A stretch of 5,222 nt of DNA from Tannerella sp. (lineage in GTDB: Bacteria; Bacteroidota; Bacteroidia; Bacteroidales; Tannerellaceae). Location: contig JAIRKN010000271.1 of assembly GCA_031260095.1 (NCBI GenBank), forward strand, positions 1-5,222, written 5' to 3'. Made by a program: the position numbers and the translations under genes. Of this stretch, positions 1-5,222 are shown one piece after another (within the stretch, counting starts at the first letter, position 1; each line of letters starts with the position of its first letter). A model generated the notes under the pieces. That model was not told the origin of the DNA, did no database searches, and worked only from the letters and a program-made list of their open reading frames with translations.

Positions 1-1
1 G

Positions 2-75
2 TCGGGATGACAGGATTTGAACCTGCGACCACACGCCCCCCAGACGCGTACTCTACCGAGCTGAGCTACATCCCG
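2..75 (-). tRNA. tRNA-Pro, anticodon GGG
   Basis: Read on the minus strand this folds into a complete 74-nt cloverleaf through the discriminator base. The acceptor stem has 7 perfect pairs (CGGGATG with CATCCCG). The D arm is GCTC/GAGT with a 9-nt loop containing GG. The anticodon stem is CGCGT/GCGTG with wobble pairs, and its loop is CTGGGGG. There is a 5-nt variable region and a T arm with loop TTCAAAT. The anticodon GGG lies at window 39-41 and reads CCC and CCU proline codons. The C1-G72 pair and A73 discriminator agree with known bacterial proline identity elements, as do the anticodon G35 and G36. Only one base (C) is visible after A73, so whether CCA is encoded cannot be told. Six consecutive G run through the anticodon loop into the stem, which makes position 37 a G, the usual TrmD m1G37 site in proline tRNAs. 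Confidence 0.97.
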
Positions 76-104
76 TATACTGCTTGCTGCATTTTTTAGC
101 GGTG

Positions 105-135
105 CAAAGATATGAAATAATCGGAAAACGGCAAT
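105..135 (-). promoter_or_regulatory. Probable sigma-ABfr promoter of tRNA-Pro
   Basis: On the minus strand a perfect -7 box TATCTTTG (TAnnTTTG; window 105-112) is preceded, across exactly 19 nt, by ATTG (window 132-135), a 3-of-4 match to the -33 box TTTG. This is the known housekeeping promoter architecture of Bacteroidales. Transcription would start near window 97-101, roughly 25 nt before the tRNA 5' end at 75. The -33 box lies only 3 nt below the aroB stop codon. The tRNA therefore need not depend on read-through from aroB. The match is seen directly; promoter activity is inferred. Confidence 0.7.
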
Positions 136-138
136 ACT

Positions 139-1185
139 TCAATAGATATTTTCACGGTAGAAGTCTAATGATTCCATTATTAGTTCTTTGGTTATCTCCT
201 GATGGATACGGATATCGCCGATGTTTCCCAGTAGGACGAAGAAGATGTGACCGCCTTCGTTTTTTTTGTCGTGGGTCATCAAGTCGTACAAAGCGTCGTA
301 GTGGTCGCAACCGAATATGAATGGTGGGTATTGTTCCTTGACGAAATGGGTGACTTGGCGGACAATTTCTATGGGCATACCGCAGGTTTTGTGTGACAGG
401 TATAATTCGCATACAAGGCCTGCTGCAACGGCATGGCCATGCAGAATGGGAGTGTTTTTTGCAAAAGAAAGGCTTTCCAGCGCATGACCGATGGTATGGC
501 CGAAATTTAAGGCTTTACGAAGGCCTGTTTCTTTTGGATCTTCGGTAACGATGCGCTCTTTAATGGCAACGGACATGCCGGTCAGGTCGGTGAGCTTTTT
601 CATATCAGGCCGGTTGATATCGAAGGCAAGCATATCGTGATAGGATTGCGGATCGCTTATCAGGCCGTGCTTGAGCATTTCGGCATAGCCGGAAAGCAGG
701 TTATCACGGTCTAATGTTTTCAAAAATACACAGTCGATCATTACACAGTCCGGTAGATAGAAAGCGCCGATTTCATTTTTCAAGCCATTGAAATTGATAC
801 CGGTTTTTCCTCCGGTAGCAGCATCTACGGACGCCATTAAAGTAGTGGGGATATTGAGATTGTGTAATCCGCGTTTAAATGTAGCGCCGGCAAATCCTCC
901 CAGATCCGTGACCATTCCTCCGCCGAGGTTGATAAGCAGGGAATGACGGGATGCGCCATTTTTCGAGAGAATATTCCATATCATCGCAACCTGTTCTAAA
1001 TCCTTATGCGTATCGCCGGCTTCGATCGTAATGAATCGGGCGTTTACGGAAAGCAGCGCCCCGTTTAACAGCGGGAGGCATTTTTCACGCGTATTTGTGT
1101 CCGTGACTACAAAGATCTTATCATATTTGTGCGCTGATAAGTAAGATTCGAGTTCTAACGCGATGTTTTCAGTAATTACTATCAT
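139..1185 (-). CDS. aroB: 3-dehydroquinate synthase
   Basis: AroB converts DAHP to 3-dehydroquinate, the second step of the cytoplasmic shikimate pathway, using NAD+ and a divalent metal (usually Zn2+). The 348-aa product is normal family length. Visible landmarks are the glycine-rich NAD-binding segment GGGMVTDLGGFAGATFKRG (residues 88-106), SVDAATGGKTGIN (119-131), GYAEMLKHG (166-174), LNFGHTIGHALE (226-237) and LHGHAVAAG (248-256). By analogy with the Aspergillus enzyme, the metal ligands are E169, H230 and H249. The other active-site positions D121, K127, N137, K172, K209, R223 and H234 are all present, and DKKNEGG (306-312) supplies the late lysine. I chose the ATG at 1185 (MIVITENI). 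The same frame stays open to an ATG at 1263, but that 26-residue extension looks like translated leader. The start has an A/T-rich upstream region and no clear Shine-Dalgarno. The gene lies 95 bp behind alaS on the same strand and is plausibly co-transcribed with it. Confidence 0.96.
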   Translation of the reverse strand: MIVITENIALELESYLSAHKYDKIFVVTDTNTREKCLPLLNGALLSVNARFITIEAGDTHKDLEQVAMIWNILSKNGASRHSLLINLGGGMVTDLGGFAGATFKRGLHNLNIPTTLMASVDAATGGKTGINFNGLKNEIGAFYLPDCVMIDCVFLKTLDRDNLLSGYAEMLKHGLISDPQSYHDMLAFDINRPDMKKLTDLTGMSVAIKERIVTEDPKETGLRKALNFGHTIGHALESLSFAKNTPILHGHAVAAGLVCELYLSHKTCGMPIEIVRQVTHFVKEQYPPFIFGCDHYDALYDLMTHDKKNEGGHIFFVLLGNIGDIRIHQEITKELIMESLDFYRENIY

Positions 1186-1188
1186 AAT

Positions 1189-1206
1189 CAATTTACAATT
1201 TACAAT
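1189..1206. repeat. Short 7-nt tandem repeat next to aroB start
   Basis: The heptamer CAATTTA (plus strand) occurs twice in tandem plus a partial CAAT copy. On the aroB sense strand it reads as repeated ATTGTAA, ending 3 nt before the chosen ATG at 1185. It sits where a ribosome-binding site would be, and its A/T richness suits the unstructured, non-Shine-Dalgarno initiation regions common in Bacteroidota. Any regulatory role, such as copy-number change altering translation, is speculation. Confidence 0.5.
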
Positions 1207-1212
1207 ATGCGG

Positions 1213-1233
1213 CTGTTTTGCAAAGCAGAACAG
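1213..1233 (-). other. Imperfect hairpin in the alaS-aroB gap
   Basis: On the minus strand, arms CTGTTCTGC and GCAAAACAG can pair with one C/A mismatch around a TTT loop, giving 8 pairs in a 9-position stem. No T-tract follows on the minus strand, so it does not look like an intrinsic terminator. It could be an RNA-processing or stability element between alaS and aroB, or chance. The rest of the 95-bp gap (1186-1280) holds only the short repeat beside aroB. Confidence 0.3.
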
Positions 1234-1280
1234 AACAACGCCGGTACGTTCGGTTTGTAACAAGGCAAAAGATAAAGCGT

Positions 1281-3911
1281 TCAGCTAAGCCTTGCGGCCT
1301 CCAGAATAGCGTCGATCGCCTGATCGAGTCCGGTTTTATTTTTACCTCCTGCCGTGGCGAAGTGGGGTTGGCCACCGCCGCCGCCCTGAATATATTTAGC
1401 GCCTTCTCTGATCAGTTTTGCAGCATTCAGACCTTCTGCCACCAACGGGTCGCTCAGCATGATCACCAGTCCGCATTTGTCATGATCTTCTATCCCTGCA
1501 ATGAAAAACACTTTTTCGCCGGCGGAAAATTCCCCTTTTATCCGGAAGGCCACATCTTTAAATACTTCCGGATGGCCCTTTCCTTTGAACGAAAGCAGTT
1601 TGACGCCATTTTTCTCGATAGCATGTGATAAGACCGATTTTTTCAGGGTCGTTACTTTTTCTTCCTGGCAGCCGGCCAGTTGTTTCTTCAGTTCTGCGTT
1701 CTCCTCTAAAGACTTCCGTATGGTCATGGATAAGTCAGGTACATTATTAAACATCGAACGCAGTTCGCGGATAGTATCCCGGGCCTGGTAGAATTGCGTT
1801 TCCGCCCTTTCGGCCGTGACGGCTTCTATACGGCGCACACCGGCAGCGATAGAACTCTCACTGACCACATACATGGAGCCGATCGACCCGGTGGATGCAA
1901 TGTGTGTACCCCCGCATAGTTCGACGGATGAGCCGAAGCGGACGACCCGCACTTTTTCGCCATACTTCTCACCGAACAATGCCAGGGCGCCCATTTCTTT
2001 CGCCTGGGCTACCGGCACATGGCGATGCTCTTCCAATGGGATATTTTCGCGTATTTTACGGTTTACGGCCATTTCCACCTTGCGGATTTCTTCTCCTGTG
2101 ACTCTTTGAAAATGCGAAAAGTCGAAACGGAGTGATTCGGGGGAAACGAATGAGCCTCGTTGCTCCACATGTGTCCCCAGCACTTCGCGTAAGGCTTCGT
2201 GAAGAAGGTGTGTGGCCGAATGGTTACATTCCGAGCGGATGCGCATTTCCCGGTTGATCTTTGCCGTGAAAGTTGCTGTCGGATCTTCCGGTAACTTCCC
2301 GGTAAGATGTACCGGAAGATTATTTTCGCGTTTAGTATCCAGGATATCCGTCATCTCACCTTCCGGCGAAACAAGCCATCCCCGGTCGCCAACCTGTCCG
2401 CCCATTTCTGCATAGAACGGGCTTTCATCCAACACGATCTGGTAGAACGCTTTGTTTTTTTGTTTTATCTTGCGGTATCGCAGGATACGGGCATCACATT
2501 CGCACCTGTCGTAGCCGACGAACCGGGTCGCACCTTCTTTCAGAACCGTCCAGTCGCCGGTTTCAATAACGGCCGCATTACGTGCCCGGTCTTTTTGTTT
2601 CTGCATTTCTGCATGGAATGTTTCAATCTCCACCTCCATATCATTTTCGCGGAGGATGAGTTCTGTCAGATCCAGTGGGAATCCGTAGGTATCGTATAGG
2701 ACAAAAGCGTCGGCCCCATTGAGTATTTTCTGTCCGGCGGCTTTGGCTTCTTCTATTTTTTTATCCAGCAGACGGATCCCTGTTTCGAGCGTATGCAGGA
2801 ATGTATCTTCTTCCTCTTTCATCACCTTGCCGATGAGTTCCTGCTGAGCCACCAATTCAGGATAGGCTGCGCCCATTGTATCAATCAGGGCGGGAAGGAG
2901 TTTATATAGAAACGCTTCTTTGCGTCCGAGGAAAGTATATCCATAGCGGACGGCACGGCGCAGGATGCGGCGGATGACATATCCGGCTTTCGCATTGGAG
3001 GGTAGTTGTCCGTCGGCGATCGAAAAGGCGATCGTACGTATATGATCGGCTATCACACGCATGGCAATATCTTTCTGCTTATCCGTACCGTAGGATGAAT
3101 CGGTCATACCGGCAATCGCCTGTATAAGCGGTTGGAACACATCGGTGTCGTAATTCGACGTTTTGCCCTGTAAGGCCATACACAGCCGCTCGAATCCCAT
3201 GCCTGTGTCGATGACCTTATTGGGGAGCGGTTCGAGCGAGCCGCCGGCCTTCCGGTTGTATTGCATGAACACGAGGTTCCAGATTTCGATGACGAGCGGA
3301 TGATCCCGGTTGACTAACCGTGCACCGGGTACGGTCTTGCGTTCTTCTTCGGGGCGCAGGTCGATATGTATCTCCGAACAGGGACCACAGGGACCGGTAT
3401 CCCCCATTTCCCAGAAATTATCTTTTTTATTTCCTTCCAGTATATGATCCGGCGGAAGATAGTTTTCCCAGAATCCGGCTGCTTCGTCGTCGCGTTCCAG
3501 GTTTTCGGCGGCATTCCCTTCAAAGACGGTGGCATAGAGTTGTCCGGGATTAAGATGCAGCGTATCGACCAGGTATTCCCAGGCCCATTCGATCGCTTCC
3601 TTTTTGAAGTAATCGCCGAATGACCAGTTCCCAAGCATTTCGAACATAGTGTGGTGATAAGCGTCGTGTCCGACTTCCTCCAGGTCATTATGTTTGCCGC
3701 TGACGCGCAGGCATTTTTGCGAATCGGCCACGCGTGGATACCGGATCGGCGCATGACCGAGGATAATATCCTTAAACCGGTTCATACCGGCATTAGTGAA
3801 CATCAATGTCGGATCTCCTTTTATCACCATTGGCGCGGAGGCAACGATATGGTGATTTTTAGATGCAAAAAACTGCAGGAATGATTCCCTGATTTCCTTT
3901 GCTGTTAGCAT
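1281..3911 (-). CDS. alaS: Alanyl-tRNA synthetase
   Basis: AlaRS is a cytoplasmic class II synthetase that charges tRNA-Ala and hydrolyses mischarged Ser- and Gly-tRNA-Ala. The 876-aa product is full family length. The N-terminal catalytic domain shows [19 protein letters not shown] (25-43), [14 protein letters not shown] (68-81), [18 protein letters not shown] (86-103), [12 protein letters not shown] (171-182) and motif 3 around DTGMGFERL (235-243). The editing domain carries both halves of the zinc site, HSATH (H564, H568) and CGGTH (C666, H670); to my memory these match E. coli numbering. A charged helical stretch (about 700-760) leads to the C-Ala/DHHA1 domain with [14 protein letters not shown] (843-856). 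Aminoacylation and editing should both be intact. The ATG at 3911 fits the family N-terminus ([15 protein letters not shown]), with no clear Shine-Dalgarno. It is divergent from the M23 peptidase gene across 110 bp and upstream of aroB on the same strand. Confidence 0.99.
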   Translation of the reverse strand: MLTAKEIRESFLQFFASKNHHIVASAPMVIKGDPTLMFTNAGMNRFKDIILGHAPIRYPRVADSQKCLRVSGKHNDLEEVGHDAYHHTMFEMLGNWSFGDYFKKEAIEWAWEYLVDTLHLNPGQLYATVFEGNAAENLERDDEAAGFWENYLPPDHILEGNKKDNFWEMGDTGPCGPCSEIHIDLRPEEERKTVPGARLVNRDHPLVIEIWNLVFMQYNRKAGGSLEPLPNKVIDTGMGFERLCMALQGKTSNYDTDVFQPLIQAIAGMTDSSYGTDKQKDIAMRVIADHIRTIAFSIADGQLPSNAKAGYVIRRILRRAVRYGYTFLGRKEAFLYKLLPALIDTMGAAYPELVAQQELIGKVMKEEEDTFLHTLETGIRLLDKKIEEAKAAGQKILNGADAFVLYDTYGFPLDLTELILRENDMEVEIETFHAEMQKQKDRARNAAVIETGDWTVLKEGATRFVGYDRCECDARILRYRKIKQKNKAFYQIVLDESPFYAEMGGQVGDRGWLVSPEGEMTDILDTKRENNLPVHLTGKLPEDPTATFTAKINREMRIRSECNHSATHLLHEALREVLGTHVEQRGSFVSPESLRFDFSHFQRVTGEEIRKVEMAVNRKIRENIPLEEHRHVPVAQAKEMGALALFGEKYGEKVRVVRFGSSVELCGGTHIASTGSIGSMYVVSESSIAAGVRRIEAVTAERAETQFYQARDTIRELRSMFNNVPDLSMTIRKSLEENAELKKQLAGCQEEKVTTLKKSVLSHAIEKNGVKLLSFKGKGHPEVFKDVAFRIKGEFSAGEKVFFIAGIEDHDKCGLVIMLSDPLVAEGLNAAKLIREGAKYIQGGGGGQPHFATAGGKNKTGLDQAIDAILEAARLS

Positions 3912-3949
3912 AGTTGTAATTTGATATTTTGTTAATTATCTGAAAACAG

Positions 3950-3980
3950 TTTGCAAAAGTACGGCAAATAATTAATTTTG
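3950..3980 (+). promoter_or_regulatory. Strong-consensus sigma-ABfr promoter for the M23-merR unit
   Basis: TTTG (3950-3953), a 19-nt spacer, then TAATTTTG (3973-3980) matches the Bacteroidales housekeeping promoter (TTTG at -33, TAnnTTTG at -7) at every fixed position. The start point would be near 3984-3988, leaving a 5' leader of about 35 nt before the ATG at 4022. This is the best promoter match in the window. Its -33 box is part of an 8-bp palindrome, TTTGCAAA (3950-3957), shared with the opposite-strand -7 box. Confidence 0.8.
3954..3961 (-). promoter_or_regulatory. Probable -7 box of the alaS promoter
   Basis: On the minus strand, TACTTTTG is a perfect match to the Bacteroidales -7 consensus TAnnTTTG. 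It lies 42 nt before the alaS ATG, so the 5' leader would be about 35-40 nt. With a 19-nt spacer the -33 position reads ACCG, a poor match to TTTG, and other spacers of 18-21 nt do no better. This box directly abuts the -33 box of the opposite-strand promoter (3950-3953). The leader shows no T-box or other recognisable riboswitch. Confidence is moderate because only the -7 box is good. Confidence 0.6.
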
Positions 3981-4004
3981 CGGTATAATAACAGAAGAAA
4001 TTTT

Positions 4005-4011
4005 AAGGAAG
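4005..4011 (+). promoter_or_regulatory. Shine-Dalgarno-like site for the M23 peptidase
   Basis: AAGGAAG ends 10 nt before the ATG at 4022, a slightly long but usable spacing. It supports the 4022 start over the in-frame ATG at 4055 (M12). None of the other starts here has as clear a purine-rich site. Confidence 0.5.
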
Positions 4012-4021
4012 ATAGTATTAT

Positions 4022-5005
4022 ATGGGAATTTTCAGATCGCGGAAAACATACTACATGTACAATCCACAGACGTTAGAATACGAACGGGTTTATCCTTCGG
4101 CAAAGGAGCGTATCGCGGTGGCCTTGCGGAACCTTAGCATAGGCCTGTTCATTGGATTCATCGCTTTTTTCACATTCATCCATTTTCTCAGTTCCCCGAT
4201 GGAAGCGTTGCTCCGGAAAGAAAATAAGTTGCTTCAGACGCAATATGAGATGCTCTTGAAAGAACTGGGGCAGGCGAATGATGTGCTGGAAGATATGCGG
4301 CAGCGGGATGAATATCTGTACCGGGCTATTTTTCATGCCGATTCCATTCCGCAGTCCATACGCAATTCGGGCTTCGGAGGATCAAACCGTTATGAACACC
4401 TGAAAGGATTGTCCAATTCCGAACTGGTGATAGAGACGGCTAAAAAGATGGACATTCTGAAAAAACAACTCTACATACAGTCTAATTCGCTGGAAGAATT
4501 AATCTCACTCGGCAAAGACATGGAGCATAAGATCCGTTGTATCCCGGCCATTCAGCCCATTGCCGATAAAGACCTTAAACGCATGGCCTCCGGCTATGGG
4601 ATGCGTACCGATCCGTTCTATCACATCCCGAAGTTTCATACGGGGATGGACTTCACGGCCGCTATCGGGACGGAGATCTATGCCACCGCTAACGGGACGG
4701 TCATACATGCTTCCTATAAGCAAGGCTACGGCAACTGTGTGATTATCGACCACGGGTATGATTACAAAACGCTGTACGGACATATCGACAAATACAAGGT
4801 AAGAGTAGGCCAGAAAGTCGCGCGCGGAGAATTTATTGCAACCGTGGGAAATACCGGCAAGTCAAAAGGCCCGCACCTGCATTACGAAGTCATCTACAAG
4901 GGGCGTCACGAAAATCCTGTGAATTATTATTTCAAGGATCTCACGCCCGAAGAATATGACCGGATGTTGCAGATCGCGGATAATCATGGTCAGGTAATGG
5001 ATTAA
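4022..5005 (+). CDS. Membrane-anchored M23 (LytM-type) zinc metallopeptidase
   Basis: This is a probable peptidoglycan endopeptidase of 327 aa, or a LytM-domain activator of other hydrolases. Residues 1-36 are basic and probably cytoplasmic. Residues about 38-57 (LSIGLFIGFIAFFTFIHFLS) form one hydrophobic helix that would anchor the protein in the inner membrane with its C-terminus in the periplasm. Residues about 60-100 and 140-170 are charged and heptad-like, suggesting a coiled coil. The M23 domain (about 188-302) begins at MASGYGMRTDPF. It has the complete zinc set H206 and D210 (HTGMD) and H287 (HLHYEV), plus catalytic histidines H254 (LYGHI) and H285. It should therefore be active, unlike degenerate EnvC/NlpD-type LytM domains. 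A tail with YDRMLQIADNHG follows. The layout resembles MepM-like peptidases, but the cut bond cannot be read from sequence. It starts a unit with the downstream MerR gene. Confidence 0.93.
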   Translation: MGIFRSRKTYYMYNPQTLEYERVYPSAKERIAVALRNLSIGLFIGFIAFFTFIHFLSSPMEALLRKENKLLQTQYEMLLKELGQANDVLEDMRQRDEYLYRAIFHADSIPQSIRNSGFGGSNRYEHLKGLSNSELVIETAKKMDILKKQLYIQSNSLEELISLGKDMEHKIRCIPAIQPIADKDLKRMASGYGMRTDPFYHIPKFHTGMDFTAAIGTEIYATANGTVIHASYKQGYGNCVIIDHGYDYKTLYGHIDKYKVRVGQKVARGEFIATVGNTGKSKGPHLHYEVIYKGRHENPVNYYFKDLTPEEYDRMLQIADNHGQVMD

Positions 5006-5007
5006 TC

Positions 5008-5222
5008 ATGGGAGATACGGCGGTTTTAAAAATGTTTTATTCGATCAGGGAAGTCGCTTCCGACCTCGACGAGAACGAATCTACATTGCGCTACTGGGAA
5101 GGAGAGTTCCGGGATGTGATTTCTCCCCGCCGTAATGACCGGGGCGTACGCTTTTACTCGGAGAAAGACGTCAATGATGTACGTTTAATAAAATACCTCA
5201 TACGCGACTGCGGCCTGACGAT
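5008..5222 (+). CDS. MerR-family transcriptional regulator (3' truncated by window)
   Basis: The frame from the ATG at 5008 is open to the window edge: 71 codons plus two bases, no stop. The translation begins MGDTAVLKMFYSIREVASDL. It then shows the MerR winged-helix signature: TLRYWEGEF (about residues 26-34) after the helix-turn-helix, wing segment SPRRNDRGVRFYSEKDV (about 39-55), and VRLIKYLIRDCGLT at the edge. This is the DNA-binding half; the effector or dimer part lies outside, so no ligand can be proposed. The start is 2 nt past the peptidase TAA, suggesting translational coupling. An in-frame ATG at 5032 is an alternative. I prefer 5008 because related Bacteroidales proteins, as I recall, carry several residues before the (K)xFYSI motif. 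The signature fits a standalone regulator rather than a mercury-resistance MerR. Confidence 0.92.
   Translation, partial: MGDTAVLKMFYSIREVASDLDENESTLRYWEGEFRDVISPRRNDRGVRFYSEKDVNDVRLIKYLIRDCGLT

Noticed and set aside
76..138. Intrinsic terminator after aroB
   Set aside because: No stable inverted repeat followed by a T-tract could be found on the minus strand in this gap.
84..320. 78-codon plus-strand open frame over the tRNA-aroB gap and the aroB 3' end
   Set aside because: It is arginine- and serine-rich shadow translation antisense to aroB and overlaps the tRNA promoter.
1186..1263. N-terminal extension of AroB to 374 residues from the ATG at 1263
   Set aside because: The extra 26 residues match no AroB feature I know, and the 348-residue form is the usual family length.
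1266..1274. Possible -7 box for an aroB promoter (TATCTTTTG on the minus strand)
   Set aside because: It has 3 nt instead of 2 between TA and TTTG, and the expected -33 position (1294-1297) reads CCGC. Co-transcription with alaS is the simpler reading.
1218..1628. 136-codon plus-strand open frame antisense to the 3' end of alaS
   Set aside because: It is antisense to the conserved C-terminal domain of AlaRS, with no recognisable motif and no promoter or ribosome-binding site seen.
3314..3754. 146-codon open frame on the minus strand inside alaS
   Set aside because: It lies wholly within the strongly recognisable alaS coding sequence in another frame. Its composition (many Arg, Pro, Ile, Lys) is typical of a shadow translation and no domain is recognisable.
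139..5005. Three zinc-dependent proteins side by side (AroB, AlaRS editing site, M23) as a zinc-linked cluster
   Set aside because: All three families are zinc-dependent everywhere. No zinc transporter, Zur-like site or paralogue pattern is present, so the adjacency is probably coincidence.

Overview
The window comes from a bacterium of the phylum Bacteroidota, most likely order Bacteroidales; genus is not resolved. The main support is the promoter pattern. Three intergenic sites carry the Bacteroidales housekeeping -7 box TAnnTTTG, one with a perfect TTTG -33 box at a 19-nt spacer. Most starts lack a clear Shine-Dalgarno. The MerR-type regulator and the membrane-anchored M23 peptidase also look like Bacteroidales lineages. 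The content is chromosomal housekeeping. I see no transposase, integrase, CRISPR array, toxin-antitoxin pair or phage gene.

Layout, left to right. Positions 2-75 (minus) are a complete tRNA-Pro(GGG), with its own promoter in the 63-bp gap before aroB. Positions 139-1185 (minus) are aroB, 3-dehydroquinate synthase. After a 95-bp gap, 1281-3911 (minus) is alaS, full-length alanyl-tRNA synthetase. Positions 3912-4021 are a divergent promoter region in which the alaS -7 box directly abuts the -33 box of the rightward unit. Positions 4022-5005 (plus) encode a membrane-anchored M23 (LytM-type) zinc peptidase. Two bases after its stop, at 5008, a MerR-family regulator begins and runs off the right edge.

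There are therefore two back-to-back units. The leftward one, alaS then aroB (then the separately promoted tRNA-Pro), serves translation and aromatic precursor synthesis. The rightward one pairs a cell-wall hydrolase with a DNA-binding regulator that is probably translationally coupled to it. All catalytic and metal-binding residues I could check in AroB, AlaRS and the M23 peptidase are present, so all three look functional. I found no convincing undescribed system. The points most worth a second look are the compact overlapping promoters, the peptidase-regulator pairing, and the tRNA promoter squeezed against the end of aroB.
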